A stretch of 44,373 bases of DNA from assembly GCF_012396125.1 (NCBI RefSeq), contig NZ_JAAXOX010000018.1, forward strand, positions 1-44,373. Direction: 5' to 3'. The position numbers and the translations under genes are program-made. Below, in pieces: positions 36,297 to 44,373 of this stretch. Every line of letters begins with the position of its first letter. Position 1 is the first letter of the stretch. The notes under the pieces were generated by a model, which worked only from the letters and a program-made list of their open reading frames with translations, searched no databases and was not told the origin of the DNA. The stretch comes from Cellulomonas denverensis (GTDB lineage: Bacteria; Actinomycetota; Actinomycetes; Actinomycetales; Cellulomonadaceae).

Positions 36297-36411
36297 CAGC
36301 GGATGACCGGCCGGCAGACCGGTCCCGTCGGGGTGGCTGGGCAGCGGACGTGACGGAGTCGACAGCGCGGAGATTGGTCCGCTCCTTTCCTGGAGTGATT
36401 CAATCGTAGCT
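36297..36411. promoter_or_regulatory. Divergent hemE/hemA start region
   Basis: The gap between the hemE and hemA start codons carries a ribosome-binding site for each direction: AAAGGAG for hemE (minus strand, GGAG at 36382-36385) and GGAG for hemA (36392-36395). They are only 6 bp apart. If both are used, the two mRNAs would have to overlap at their 5' ends. No clear -35/-10 pair can be read. Confidence 0.5.
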
Positions 36412-37674
36412 GTGGTGCTGCTCTCGCTGGCCGCGAGCCATCACGATCTCGATCTGTCCGTGCTGGAGCGGCTGTCCGCCGACGCGCACGCGGTGGGGCG
36501 GGAGGTCGTGAGCGGACTCGCCCCCGTCTCCGGTGCGGTCGTCCTGGCGACCTGCAACCGCTTCGAGCTGTACCTGGATGTCGACGACTCCGCCGACCCC
36601 GAGGCGGTGGACGTGGCCGCGGCCGCCGCGACCGAGGTGGTCGCCGAGCGCTCCGGCTTCCCCGCGCAGCGGGTGTCCGAGGTGCTGACCGCCGCCAGCG
36701 GCACCGCGGTCGCCGAGCACCTGTTCTCGGTCGCCTCCGGCCTGGAGTCGATGGTGGTGGGCGAGCGGGAGATCGCCGGGCAGGTCCGCCGCGCGCTGAC
36801 CTCCGCCCGCCGCGACGGCACCACCACCTCCGGGTTGGAGGGCCTGTTCCAGGCGGCCAGCCGGACCTCCCGCACCGTCGGCTCGCACACCGGGCTCGGC
36901 GCCGCCGGCCGCTCGGTGGTCGGGGTGGCCCTCGACCTGGTCGAGCCGGTGCTGCCGGACTGGTCCGCGGTGCGCTGCCTGCTGATCGGCACCGGGTCCT
37001 ACGCCGGCGCCAGCCTCGCCGCGGTGAAGGCCCGGGGCTGCACCGACATCACCGTCTTCTCCGCCAGCGGCCGGGCCGGGCAGTTCGCCGCCGACCGCGG
37101 GGTGGACGCCGCGGTCAGCGACCTGGCCGGGGCGCTGGCCGGGATCGACCTGGTGGTGGCCTGCTCCGGTGCTGCCGGGTCGCTGCTGGACGCCGACGCG
37201 GTGCGCCGTGGTTCCTCCGGCCCGCTGGCCGTGGTCGACCTGGCGCTGCAGCACGACGTCGACCCGGAGGTCGGCACCCTGCCCGGCGTCACGCTGGTCG
37301 GCCTGGGCACCGTCGCCGAGCACGCCCCCGAGGGCACCTCCGCCACCGTCGCGCAGGCCCGGCGGATCGTCGCGGACGAGGTGCACACCTTCGAGTCCGA
37401 GCTGCGCACCCGGGACTGGGACCCGCCGGTGGTGGCCGAGCGCCGCCGGGTGATGGCCGAGCTGGCCGTGGTCAGCGCCGGACTGTCTCCGCGCGATGCC
37501 CGGTCGCTGCGCCGCCGGGTGCGTACCGCGCTGCACAAGCCGACCGTCCGGGCCCGCACCGCCGCCCGGGCCGGGGACACCGCGAGCTATGCCGCCGGCC
37601 TGGCCGAGCTGGCCGCGATCGATGTACCGTCGCTGGTCAGCGGGGCGGGCGCGGGGGCCGCGGTCCTGGGCTGA
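36412..37674 (+). CDS. hemA: Glutamyl-tRNA reductase
   Basis: This 420-residue enzyme reduces glutamyl-tRNA to glutamate-1-semialdehyde with NADPH. The catalytic cysteine is C48 in [11 protein letters not shown]. The block [19 protein letters not shown] (about 110-128) and the NADPH-binding segment [21 protein letters not shown] follow, then the C-terminal dimerisation helices with [18 protein letters not shown] 36412 gives the usual [13 protein letters not shown] start, but its GGAG site is 16 nt upstream, which is long; GTG 36415 is also possible. It is divergent from hemE and converges on purB with 6 bp between the genes. Confidence 0.95.
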   Translation: MVLLSLAASHHDLDLSVLERLSADAHAVGREVVSGLAPVSGAVVLATCNRFELYLDVDDSADPEAVDVAAAAATEVVAERSGFPAQRVSEVLTAASGTAVAEHLFSVASGLESMVVGEREIAGQVRRALTSARRDGTTTSGLEGLFQAASRTSRTVGSHTGLGAAGRSVVGVALDLVEPVLPDWSAVRCLLIGTGSYAGASLAAVKARGCTDITVFSASGRAGQFAADRGVDAAVSDLAGALAGIDLVVACSGAAGSLLDADAVRRGSSGPLAVVDLALQHDVDPEVGTLPGVTLVGLGTVAEHAPEGTSATVAQARRIVADEVHTFESELRTRDWDPPVVAERRRVMAELAVVSAGLSPRDARSLRRRVRTALHKPTVRARTAARAGDTASYAAGLAELAAIDVPSLVSGAGAGAAVLG

Positions 37675-37680
37675 CGGCCC

Positions 37681-39111
37681 TCAGTCGTCGAGGTGCGCGA
37701 CCAGGGACGCCGCCAGCCCGGTGTACGTCGCCGGGGTCAACGCCGCCAGTCGCTCGGCCACCTCCGCCGGCAACCCCAGCCCGGCGATGAACTCCCGCAT
37801 GTCCGTCGCGGTGAGCCGCCGCCCCCGGGTCAGCTCCTTGAGCCGCTCGTAGGGGTTCTCCATCCCGGTCACCCCGGCCACCGCCGCCGCGCGCATCGCG
37901 GACTGCACCGGCTCGCCGAGCACCTCCCAGTTCTGGTCCAGCTCCGCGGCCAGCAGCTCGGTGTTCACCGACAGCGCCGCCAGCCCGCGCCGCACGTTGT
38001 CCACCGCGAGCAGTGAGTGCCCGAATGCCGGGCCGATGTTGCGCTGGGTGGTGGAGTCGGTCAGGTCGCGCTGCAACCGGCTGGTGACCAGCGTGGCGGA
38101 CAGGGTGTCCATCAGGGCGCAGGACAGTTCCAGATTGGCTTCGGCGTTCTCGAACCGGATCGGGTTGACCTTGTGCGGCATCGTGGACGACCCGGTCGCC
38201 CCGGCCACCGGGATCTGCACGAAGACGCCGCGGGAGATGTACGTCCACACGTCGGTGGCCAGGTTGTGCAGCACCCGGTTGAACCGGGCGAGGTCCGCGT
38301 ACAGCTCGGCCTGCCAGTCGTGCGACTCGATCTGGGTGGTCAGCGGGTTCCAGGTCAGGCCCAGGTGCTCCACGAACGTCCGGGACACCTCCGGCCAGTC
38401 CGCCCCCGGCACCGCCACCACGTGCGCGCCGTAGGTGCCGGTCGCCCCGTTCAGCTTGCCCAGGTACTCCGCGCGCTCGATCCGGCGCAGCTGACGGCCC
38501 AGCCGGTGGGCCAGCACCGCCAGTTCCTTGCCCAGGGTGGTCGGCGTGGCGGGCTGGCCGTGGGTCAGCGCCAGCAGCGGGACCTCGGCGTGCTCCCGGG
38601 CCAGGCCGGCGACCTGCTCGACCAGCGCGGTGGCCGCGGGCAGCCAGACCTCGCGCACCGCGCCGCGCACCATCAGCGCATAGGACAGGTTGTTGATGTC
38701 CTCGCTGGTGCAGCAGAAGTGCACCAGCTCGCCGAGCGCCGGCAGCGCGGTCCCCTCGGCGGCGGCCAGTCGTCGCTTGAGGAAGTACTCGACCGCTTTC
38801 ACGTCGTGCACCGTGGTGCGCTCGATCTCGGCCAGTTCGGCGATCTCCGCCGCCCCGAACCCGGTCACCACCGCGCGCAGGTACGCCCGCTCGTCATCGG
38901 TGAGCTGTGGCGCGCCCGGCACCACCCGGTGCGAGGTGAGGTGGATCAGCCACTCCACCTCCACGTGCACCCGCTCCCGGTTGAGCGCCGCCTCGGACAG
39001 GTGGTCGACCAGCGGTGCGACGGCGGGCCGGTACCGGCCGTCCAGCGGACCGAGGGCGAGCGGCGGGGTGACCTGTGCGAGCTGGACCCGGGCGGCGGAC
39101 TCCTGAGGCAT
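37681..39111 (-). CDS. purB: Adenylosuccinate lyase
   Basis: This 476-residue enzyme releases fumarate in two steps of purine synthesis. It starts at ATG 39111, 9 nt after GGGAGG; the in-frame ATG at 39120 directly abuts that site and is less likely. Family marks are LGPLDGRYRPAVAPLVDHLS (about 20-39), HFCCTSEDINNLSYAL with the conserved TSEDI, ALTHGQPATPTTLGKEL, and the fumarase-superfamily signature SSTMPHKVNPIRFENAEANL. The size and this layout fit the longer, E. coli-type PurB group. It has no obvious link with the heme genes. Confidence 0.95.
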   Translation of the reverse strand: MPQESAARVQLAQVTPPLALGPLDGRYRPAVAPLVDHLSEAALNRERVHVEVEWLIHLTSHRVVPGAPQLTDDERAYLRAVVTGFGAAEIAELAEIERTTVHDVKAVEYFLKRRLAAAEGTALPALGELVHFCCTSEDINNLSYALMVRGAVREVWLPAATALVEQVAGLAREHAEVPLLALTHGQPATPTTLGKELAVLAHRLGRQLRRIERAEYLGKLNGATGTYGAHVVAVPGADWPEVSRTFVEHLGLTWNPLTTQIESHDWQAELYADLARFNRVLHNLATDVWTYISRGVFVQIPVAGATGSSTMPHKVNPIRFENAEANLELSCALMDTLSATLVTSRLQRDLTDSTTQRNIGPAFGHSLLAVDNVRRGLAALSVNTELLAAELDQNWEVLGEPVQSAMRAAAVAGVTGMENPYERLKELTRGRRLTATDMREFIAGLGLPAEVAERLAALTPATYTGLAASLVAHLDD

Positions 39112-39380
39112 GGTCCGCATCCTCCCATGTGCCCCGCACCCTTCCCCACCCCGCCCACAGTGCGGCAGCACTGCTGCGAGATCGCGCTACCTCAGTGCAC
39201 ACAGTCCTCAAACACTGAGACCTCCGACCGCAAACCCGGCCCTATAGCCCGCGATCGTCAGTAGTTGGTCCCGTTACTCGACTCGACACCTCCGTGCGAC
39301 CGATGGCAGCCGTTCAGTCTCTCTACGTGTACGAAGGCCGGGATGGGCCAACGGCCCGGTAGACAACCAAGGAAGAGGTC

Positions 39381-39653
39381 ATGCGCGAACTGGTCGGGGG
39401 AGTCGACGCGCTCATCGCGGTGCCGTCTGCCCCGGCTCGGATCTCCGGCGGTGGCGTCCGGACATCCGCGTGCCACTCTCGTCGGCCGGTCCGGCGGCCC
39501 ATCCCGTGCCCGGCCAGCGAGCGGGCACGATGCAGGCCGATGACCGGTCCTCAGATGGTCGACGGGCCGTCGGCTCCTGTGACGGATCGAGCGTCCGTGG
39601 CGCGCGAGGAACGCGGAGGAACACCGATGGTGGCATCCACCGCTGAACGGTGA
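39381..39653 (+). CDS. Doubtful 90-codon ORF ahead of a terminator
   Basis: ATG 39381 follows AAGGAAGAGG at good spacing, and a terminator begins 63 bp after the stop. Against it, the product is low-complexity, rich in Arg, Pro and Ser, without any motif I recognise, and its codon third positions are weaker than in real neighbours. It could be a small gene, a decayed gene, or chance within a non-coding RNA. Confidence 0.25.
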   Translation: MRELVGGVDALIAVPSAPARISGGGVRTSACHSRRPVRRPIPCPASERARCRPMTGPQMVDGPSAPVTDRASVAREERGGTPMVASTAER

Positions 39654-39715
39654 TCGACAACTGAGGCGCGACCTTCTTCGGGACGATGGGCGAGCCGCCA
39701 GATAGACAGTGAGGC

Positions 39716-39750
39716 GACCAGCCCGTTCGGATTGTCCCGGCTGGTCTTTT
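39716..39750 (+). terminator. Rho-independent terminator without an assigned gene
   Basis: GACCAGCC (39716-39723) pairs perfectly with GGCTGGTC (39739-39746), followed at once by TTTT (39747-39750). It is the only clear T-tailed hairpin I found in the window. It works on the plus strand only, since the other strand has no T-run. It implies a transcript coming from about 39.2-39.7 kb. Confidence 0.75.
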
Positions 39751-40027
39751 CGCGTCTGCGATGTGTTCTTTTCGCGCGGATCGCCCACCCGAAGTCGGTG
39801 AGCGTGGCGTCGGCGTCCCGACGGCGAACCCACCGGCCGAGCCGACCCCTGCCCCGCGACCGTCGTGTCCGCGAACCGGCGTACCGGTCTCCGCGATCCA
39901 GCTCCTGCCGCCCGTGAGTCCACGGGCCCTCCGGCGTCTGGCGACTCCACCAGTGCATAGATGCGAGGCCGGGGACCGCCAGGTCCTCTTGCTGAGCCGT
40001 GAACCGAGCCGTTGGAGGCCACGCACG

Positions 40028-43000
40028 ATGAGGAAGACCGTCCGAACATCAAGAAGTCCCGTTCAACGGGCAGCCGCATGGGTCGCCGCGGCGGCGATGC
40101 TGTGCGTGACCTTTGTTGTCGGGGGAGGTGTGCAACCGGCCACCGCGGCCACGGCGGATGACACCGCCAAGGTGGAGATCCGCGGCACCGACTTCAACGT
40201 GCGACTCGCCAGCGGTTTCAACGGTGAGGTCCGCTCGATCATCGCCGCGCATGACGGCGGGGTCATCGTCGGCGGAAACTTCACCTCCTTCGCCGGGAAC
40301 TCCAGCATTCCGAACCGGCTGGTCAAGATCAACGCGGACGGGACGCTGAACCACGAGTTCAACGCGAACCTGGGCACCGGATTCGGTGGCGTCGTGTACG
40401 ACGTGATCGCCCTGTCCGACGGCGGCTACCTGGTGGCGGGGAACTTCACCTCGCTGGCTGGGAACTCCGGGATCCCGAACCGGCTGGTCAGGTTGAATGC
40501 CGATGGAACAGTCGACGCGCGGTTCAACGCGCAGCTCGGCACCGGTTTCAACGGTGTGGTGTGGACCCTGGCTGAGGACTCCGCGGGGAACCTGCTGGTC
40601 GGCGGCGCGTTCACGTCGCTGAGCGGCAACTCCTCGATCCCGAACTACCTGGTCCGTCTGAAGGCGAACGGCTCGCTCGATGCTGACTTCAATGCCCGCC
40701 TGGGCACCGGTTTCAATTCCGCCGTGTACTCGGTGGCGATTGCGCCGGAGGACAAGGTTGTCGTCGGCGGTGCTTTCAACCGACTGAACAATGATGCTAC
40801 GGTTCCCAATGCGCTGCTGCGGCTGAACGCGGACGGATCGCTGGACTGGGAGCACAACGCCGAGCTGGGCACCGGTTTCAACGGCAACGTCCGGAGTGTG
40901 TCGATCACGTCGGTGGGCGGGACGCTGGTGGGTGGAACCTTCACCTCGGCGAATGCCAACTCCGCGGTCCCCAGTCGCCTGGTCAAGCTGAAGCCGAATG
41001 GTGCGATGGACGCCGAGTTCAATGTCGGACTCGGGTCCGGGTTCAACGGCACGGTGCAGGTCGCGGTCGAGACCGCTGACCAGGGTGTGATGGTCGGTGG
41101 CTCGTTCACCAGCCTCAGCGGGAGCGCGCAGCCGCGCCGCCTGATGAAGTTGGACGCCAACGGCATGTACGACGCCGCTTTCAACGACAACCTGGTCCAG
41201 GGCTTCGACTCCACGGTGTACGACGTGTTGATCAACGGCGGGGACGCGGGTGGTTACCTGATCGCCGGTGCATTCCGCAGCCTGGCCGGCAGTCGGTTCA
41301 TTCCGGCACGCATGGTCTACCTGCAGGATGACGGCACCCCGGGTCCCGACTTCAACTCGCAGCTGTCTGGCGGGTTCAACGGTGACGTGCGGGTCTCGCT
41401 GGAAACCTCCGACGGGAAGATCCTGGTCGGCGGAAACTTCACCTCGTTCCGTGGCGACGCCACCGCTCCGGACCGACTGCTCCGCCTGAACAGTGACGGG
41501 TCGCTGGATGAGGCCTTCGCCGAGCGCGTCGGCACCGGGCTGAACTCGGTGGTCTACGACGTGGCCGAGCAGGCCGACGGCAAGATCCTGGTCGCCGGGA
41601 ACTTCACCTCGCTGAATGGCGATGCCACCGCCTCGGACCGGCTGATCCGGTTGAACCAGGACGGCACGCTGGACCGTGAGTTCAACACCTATGTCGGCAC
41701 CGGGTTCAACTCCGCCGCCTGGACCGTGGAGGTCACCGCCGAGGGCAAGATCCTGGTTGGCGGCGCGTTCACCTCGCTGAGCGGCAACTCCTCGATCCCG
41801 AACCGGATGGTGCAGCTGAACGAGGACGGCACGCTGAACACCGAGTTCACCGGCCAGCTCGGCACCGGGTTCAACTCCTACGTCTACGACATCCACGTCC
41901 AGGAGGACGGCAAGGTCGTGGTCGGCGGGAACTTCACCTCCCTGGCGGGCAACTCCGGGATCCCGAACCGGCTGGTCCGGCTGAACGCCGACGGCAAGCT
42001 GGACACCGAGTTCACCGGCAAGTTGGGCACCGGCTTCAACTCGGTGGTGATGACCGTCTTCGTCTCCGACAAGGGCCAGGTCCTGGTCGGCGGCAACTTC
42101 ACCAGCCTGAACGGCAGCACGGGGATCCCGCGTCGCCTAGTCCGGCTGGTCGAGGACGGGTCGCTGGACTATGACTTCAACTCGCGGATGGGTCGGGGCT
42201 TCAACTACCAGGTCGAGTCGGTGCTGCAGAGCGCCGATGGTGGTGTCCTGGTCGGTGGCCGGCACACCGCGCTGAACAACAACTCCGCCAGCCCGGACCG
42301 TCTGGTGCTGCTGAACGCGAGCGGGTCGATCAACACCGACTTCTCCGGGCAGCTGGGCCGCGGGTTCAACGGCCGGGTGTACTCGGTCACCGAGACCTCG
42401 ATCTCCGGGAACGGCTACCTGGCCGGCGGCACCTTCACCACGCTGGACCGGTCGTCGAACATCCCGGCCCGGCTGATCAAGCTGCACACCGCGGCCAGCC
42501 AGGAGGGTGGCGAGGAGGTCGTCGCCGAGCCGCAGATCACCGCGCCGCTCAATGACGAGGTCTTCGACGCCACCGGTCTGGTGCGAGGCACCGGCCAGCC
42601 CGGTCGGACGATCACGGTCACCGCCGGTGGTCAGCTGCTCGGCACCACCGTGGTGAACGAGCGTGGCGACTGGATGATCCGGGTGTCGACCCCGCTGACG
42701 CAGGGCACGCACGCGATCGAGGCCGAGCAGGAGGAGACCGAGAACACCGCGATGGTCACGGTCGACGTCCTGGGTCACGCCGTGGAGGCGTGGGGCACGG
42801 TCGACGGGTATGGCTACGACAGCCAGGACAGCGCCGACCGGGTGATCCAGATCTCGTCCTCGGACGGGTCGGACCCGATGACGGTCGCGGTGACCGAGGA
42901 CGGCCGCGCCCTGGTCTGGGGCGTCAACGCGGAGTCGCCGGTCCGGGGGATCGCCAGCCAGCAGGGTCTGGTGCAGGTCTCGGTGGGCGACGGCTTCGTG

Positions 43001-44373
43001 CTGGGCCTGACCCGGGACGGCCGGGTGGTCGGCGCCGGGAGCAATGCGGCCGGTCAGCTCGACCTGCCCGCGGCGCTGGACGGCGCGACGGTCGTGGCGG
43101 TCGAGGCGGGGCAGGACATGTCCTACGCCCTGCTCGCCGACGGCACCGTGGTGGCCTGGGGCGCCAACGACAGCGGTCAGACGACCCTGCCGGAGGCGTT
43201 GGATTCCGCCACGGCCGTGCAGCTCAGCGCGGGTGACGACCACGTCCTGGCGCTGACCGCGTCCGGCGAGGTCATCGCCTGGGGCAGCGACGCCGAGGGC
43301 CAGAGCACCGTTCCGCTCCAGCCGGAGGAGGAGACCGTTCCGGACGAGGACGAGGAGTCCGATCCGGATGGACCCTCCGCCGTGGACGGCTTCGTGCGGG
43401 TGGTCGCCGGCGCGGCCACGAGCATGGCGGTGGACGCCGACGGCACCGTGACCGGATGGGGTCGCAACGCCGAACAGCAGCTGGACCTGCCCGCGGGCGT
43501 CCAGGGCGCTGTGCAGCGTCTGGCCCTTGGTCATGGCAGCGCGACCGCGCTGCTCACCGACGGCACGATCGCGGTCTGGGGTGCCGATGCGGCTGCCTGG
43601 CAGCAGGTGTCCGACGAGCTGGACCGCATGGTGGCCGTGGATGTCGCCGCCGGCCGGGACCACGGTGTGGCCCTGGTCGACCGGGTGGACATCACCAGCC
43701 CGACCGCGGAGACCGAGCCTGGCTCGATCAGTGAGCTGGCCGGGACCGCGGCGCCGAACACGACGCTGTCGGTGACGGTGGGCAATGAGAGCGGCAGCCG
43801 CGCGCTGTCCGCTGAGGTCGGCGCGGACGGTCGCTGGAGCGTGCCGCTGACCAGTGGGATCGACCCGGGCATCTACACCGCCACCGCGGTGTCTGCTGCG
43901 GGCGCCTACGACTCGGTGACGGTCGACGTGAGCTGGCAGTCCGCACTCGCGGCCTCCGGTGGTGCGGTCGCTGCCGACGGTGTCGCCACCCACTGGGTGG
44001 AGGTCACCGCCGCCGACGCGACCGGCAACCCCGTGCAGGGCGCCCAGGTGGTGCTCACCCTGCCGGAGCAGCTGATCCTCGCCGGGGGTGCCGCCGCCGG
44101 GACGACGGGCGCCGATGGCACCTACCGGGTTCTGGTTGCCTCGAAGGTCGCCGGGGAGTACGAGGTGACGGCGACGGTCAACGGCCAGCCGGTCACGGTC
44201 GGCAGCCCCGCGGTGGTGCGGTTCGAGAGCGGTCCGCTGTCGGTCGAGCACTCCTCGTGGGTGGTGGAGCCGGCTGGCTCGCTGCCGGTGGGTGAGCGGT
44301 TCACCGCGACGGTGTCGCTGAACGACGCGCAGGGCAACCCGGTGGGTGCTGGGCGCGAGGTGACCTTCTCGGT
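40028..44373 (+). CDS. Giant secreted delta-60/RCC1/Ig repeat protein, 5' part (3' end outside window)
   Basis: The frame is open from ATG 40028 to the window end, more than 1,448 residues, with GGAGG 9 nt upstream. A signal peptide (about 1-43) ends near ATAATADD. Residues about 50-810 are 14 delta-60 (DUF5122) repeats of 55 residues built around GTGFN, DGKILVGGNFTSL and IPNRLVRLNADG. Then come an Ig-like domain (about 835-918), seven RCC1-like units of about 40 residues (about 918-1217) such as GTVVAWGANDSGQTTLP, another Ig-like domain (about 1220-1300), and Big_1/invasin-like domains containing DATGNPVQGAQVVL and DAQGNPVGAGREVTF. The anchor, if any, is beyond the edge. It is probably an exported surface or matrix protein; the ligand is unknown. 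Confidence 0.88.
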   Translation, partial: MRKTVRTSRSPVQRAAAWVAAAAMLCVTFVVGGGVQPATAATADDTAKVEIRGTDFNVRLASGFNGEVRSIIAAHDGGVIVGGNFTSFAGNSSIPNRLVKINADGTLNHEFNANLGTGFGGVVYDVIALSDGGYLVAGNFTSLAGNSGIPNRLVRLNADGTVDARFNAQLGTGFNGVVWTLAEDSAGNLLVGGAFTSLSGNSSIPNYLVRLKANGSLDADFNARLGTGFNSAVYSVAIAPEDKVVVGGAFNRLNNDATVPNALLRLNADGSLDWEHNAELGTGFNGNVRSVSITSVGGTLVGGTFTSANANSAVPSRLVKLKPNGAMDAEFNVGLGSGFNGTVQVAVETADQGVMVGGSFTSLSGSAQPRRLMKLDANGMYDAAFNDNLVQGFDSTVYDVLINGGDAGGYLIAGAFRSLAGSRFIPARMVYLQDDGTPGPDFNSQLSGGFNGDVRVSLETSDGKILVGGNFTSFRGDATAPDRLLRLNSDGSLDEAFAERVGTGLNSVVYDVAEQADGKILVAGNFTSLNGDATASDRLIRLNQDGTLDREFNTYVGTGFNSAAWTVEVTAEGKILVGGAFTSLSGNSSIPNRMVQLNEDGTLNTEFTGQLGTGFNSYVYDIHVQEDGKVVVGGNFTSLAGNSGIPNRLVRLNADGKLDTEFTGKLGTGFNSVVMTVFVSDKGQVLVGGNFTSLNGSTGIPRRLVRLVEDGSLDYDFNSRMGRGFNYQVESVLQSADGGVLVGGRHTALNNNSASPDRLVLLNASGSINTDFSGQLGRGFNGRVYSVTETSISGNGYLAGGTFTTLDRSSNIPARLIKLHTAASQEGGEEVVAEPQITAPLNDEVFDATGLVRGTGQPGRTITVTAGGQLLGTTVVNERGDWMIRVSTPLTQGTHAIEAEQEETENTAMVTVDVLGHAVEAWGTVDGYGYDSQDSADRVIQISSSDGSDPMTVAVTEDGRALVWGVNAESPVRGIASQQGLVQVSVGDGFVLGLTRDGRVVGAGSNAAGQLDLPAALDGATVVAVEAGQDMSYALLADGTVVAWGANDSGQTTLPEALDSATAVQLSAGDDHVLALTASGEVIAWGSDAEGQSTVPLQPEEETVPDEDEESDPDGPSAVDGFVRVVAGAATSMAVDADGTVTGWGRNAEQQLDLPAGVQGAVQRLALGHGSATALLTDGTIAVWGADAAAWQQVSDELDRMVAVDVAAGRDHGVALVDRVDITSPTAETEPGSISELAGTAAPNTTLSVTVGNESGSRALSAEVGADGRWSVPLTSGIDPGIYTATAVSAAGAYDSVTVDVSWQSALAASGGAVAADGVATHWVEVTAADATGNPVQGAQVVLTLPEQLILAGGAAAGTTGADGTYRVLVASKVAGEYEVTATVNGQPVTVGSPAVVRFESGPLSVEHSSWVVEPAGSLPVGERFTATVSLNDAQGNPVGAGREVTFS
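40211..42370 (+). repeat. 14 delta-60 coding repeats with 165-bp period
   Basis: The codon in the middle of the G(T)GFN motif falls at 40211, 40376, 40541, 40706, 40871, 41036, 41198, 41369, 41534, 41699, 41864, 42029, 42194 and 42359. Spacing is 165 bp throughout, except one 162 and one 171. DNA identity between units is partial, so the array is ancient or under selection rather than freshly duplicated. Confidence 0.93.
42780..43680 (+). repeat. Seven RCC1-like repeats
   Basis: Seven units of the form G.V.AWG.N..GQ..LP begin near 42780, 42900, 43018, 43140, 43263, 43440 and 43560. The usual spacing is about 117-123 bp. The fifth-to-sixth step is longer because of an acidic insert with EEETVPDEDEESDPD at about 43323-43367. 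Seven units fit one closed beta-propeller. Confidence 0.8.

Larger units (their letters stand above)
39112..40027. other. Gene-poor 916-bp region between purB and the delta-60 protein
   Basis: This is the longest stretch without a firm gene, and its codon third positions are less GC-biased than those of its neighbours. It contains a GGGCC-AAC-GGCCC hairpin (39345-39357), a possible 90-codon ORF (39381-39653), a strong plus-strand terminator (39716-39750), a 10-bp direct repeat TCTTTTCGCG (39745-39754 and 39767-39776), and a hairpin GGGGACC-GCCA-GGTCCTC (39971-39988) in the likely leader of the giant gene. Bases 39777-39970 show nothing I can name. Confidence 0.7.

Noticed and set aside
39716..39750. 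A possible tRNA-like element because of GTTCGG between paired arms.
   Set aside because: There is only one stem, without acceptor, D or anticodon arms; the stem plus TTTT is a terminator.
40211..42370. CRISPR-like regular repeats.
   Set aside because: The 165-bp period is in coding frame, lacks short identical direct repeats with unique spacers, and encodes delta-60 protein repeats. No cas genes are present.
40049..44251. Two very long minus-strand open frames (615 and 704 codons) opposite the right-end gene.
   Set aside because: They are antisense shadows of the delta-60/RCC1 gene. The plus frame has a signal peptide, ribosome-binding site and clear repeat domains; the minus frames only mirror its periodicity.

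Overview
The window is very GC-rich, with almost every codon ending in G or C, and reads as chromosomal DNA of an actinobacterium. Three signs support this: LAxTG-type wall-anchor signals (the class E sortase variant seen in Actinobacteria), a packed hemL-hemB-hemD-hemC-hemG / hemE / hemA cluster, and a CsoR-type copper operon. The gene content would fit Micrococcales, perhaps a Cellulomonadaceae-like organism, but that is inference. No tRNA, rRNA, insertion sequence, integrase or CRISPR array was seen.

Layout. 1-1796: 3' end of an Ig-repeat wall-anchored surface protein, starting inside a tandem repeat. 1.85-6.5 kb (minus strand): intracellular GH30 glycosidase, maltose/galactoside-type acetyltransferase, DUF1361 membrane protein, RsbW-like ATPase and a CNNM/CBS (HlyC/CorC) membrane protein. 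6.6-8.5 kb: lipoprotein penicillin-binding protein. 8.59-8.81 kb: a c-di-GMP-I riboswitch that appears to control one 46-residue ORF. 8.8-11.4 kb: YbhN/AglD-type membrane protein with a degenerate kinase-like domain. 11.6-14.8 kb: HdeD-like protein, a coupled pair (unknown protein plus XRE-ImmA/IrrE metallopeptidase) and a CPBP protease. 14.9-18.7 kb: cutC, then copA-copZ-csoR with a perfect CsoR palindrome. 18.7-19.4 kb: MBL-fold hydrolase. 19.5-25.0 kb: dipeptide/oligopeptide ABC transporter. 25.25-29.3 kb: a SipW-type secretion/surface operon whose signal peptidase carries its own LAxTG wall-sorting tail. 29.56-37.7 kb: tetrapyrrole genes from glutamyl-tRNA to the porphyrin oxidation step. 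37.7-39.1 kb: purB. 39.1-40.0 kb: gene-poor, with a strong orphan terminator. 40.03 kb to the end: a giant secreted protein with 14 delta-60 repeats, 7 RCC1-like repeats and Ig/invasin-like domains, cut by the window edge.

How they fit together. Most of the window is core metabolism and transport. The accessory theme is the cell surface: two repeat-rich surface proteins at the edges, a SipW secretion operon in the middle, and a c-di-GMP sensor. c-di-GMP and SipW/TasA-like systems are both known to act in biofilm or attachment in other bacteria, but any link between these separate loci here is only a hypothesis. The least ordinary items are the orphan c-di-GMP riboswitch with its 46-aa ORF, the SipW-LAxTG fusion, the apparent lack of a canonical start codon for full-length hemE, and the 165-bp-periodic delta-60 array.
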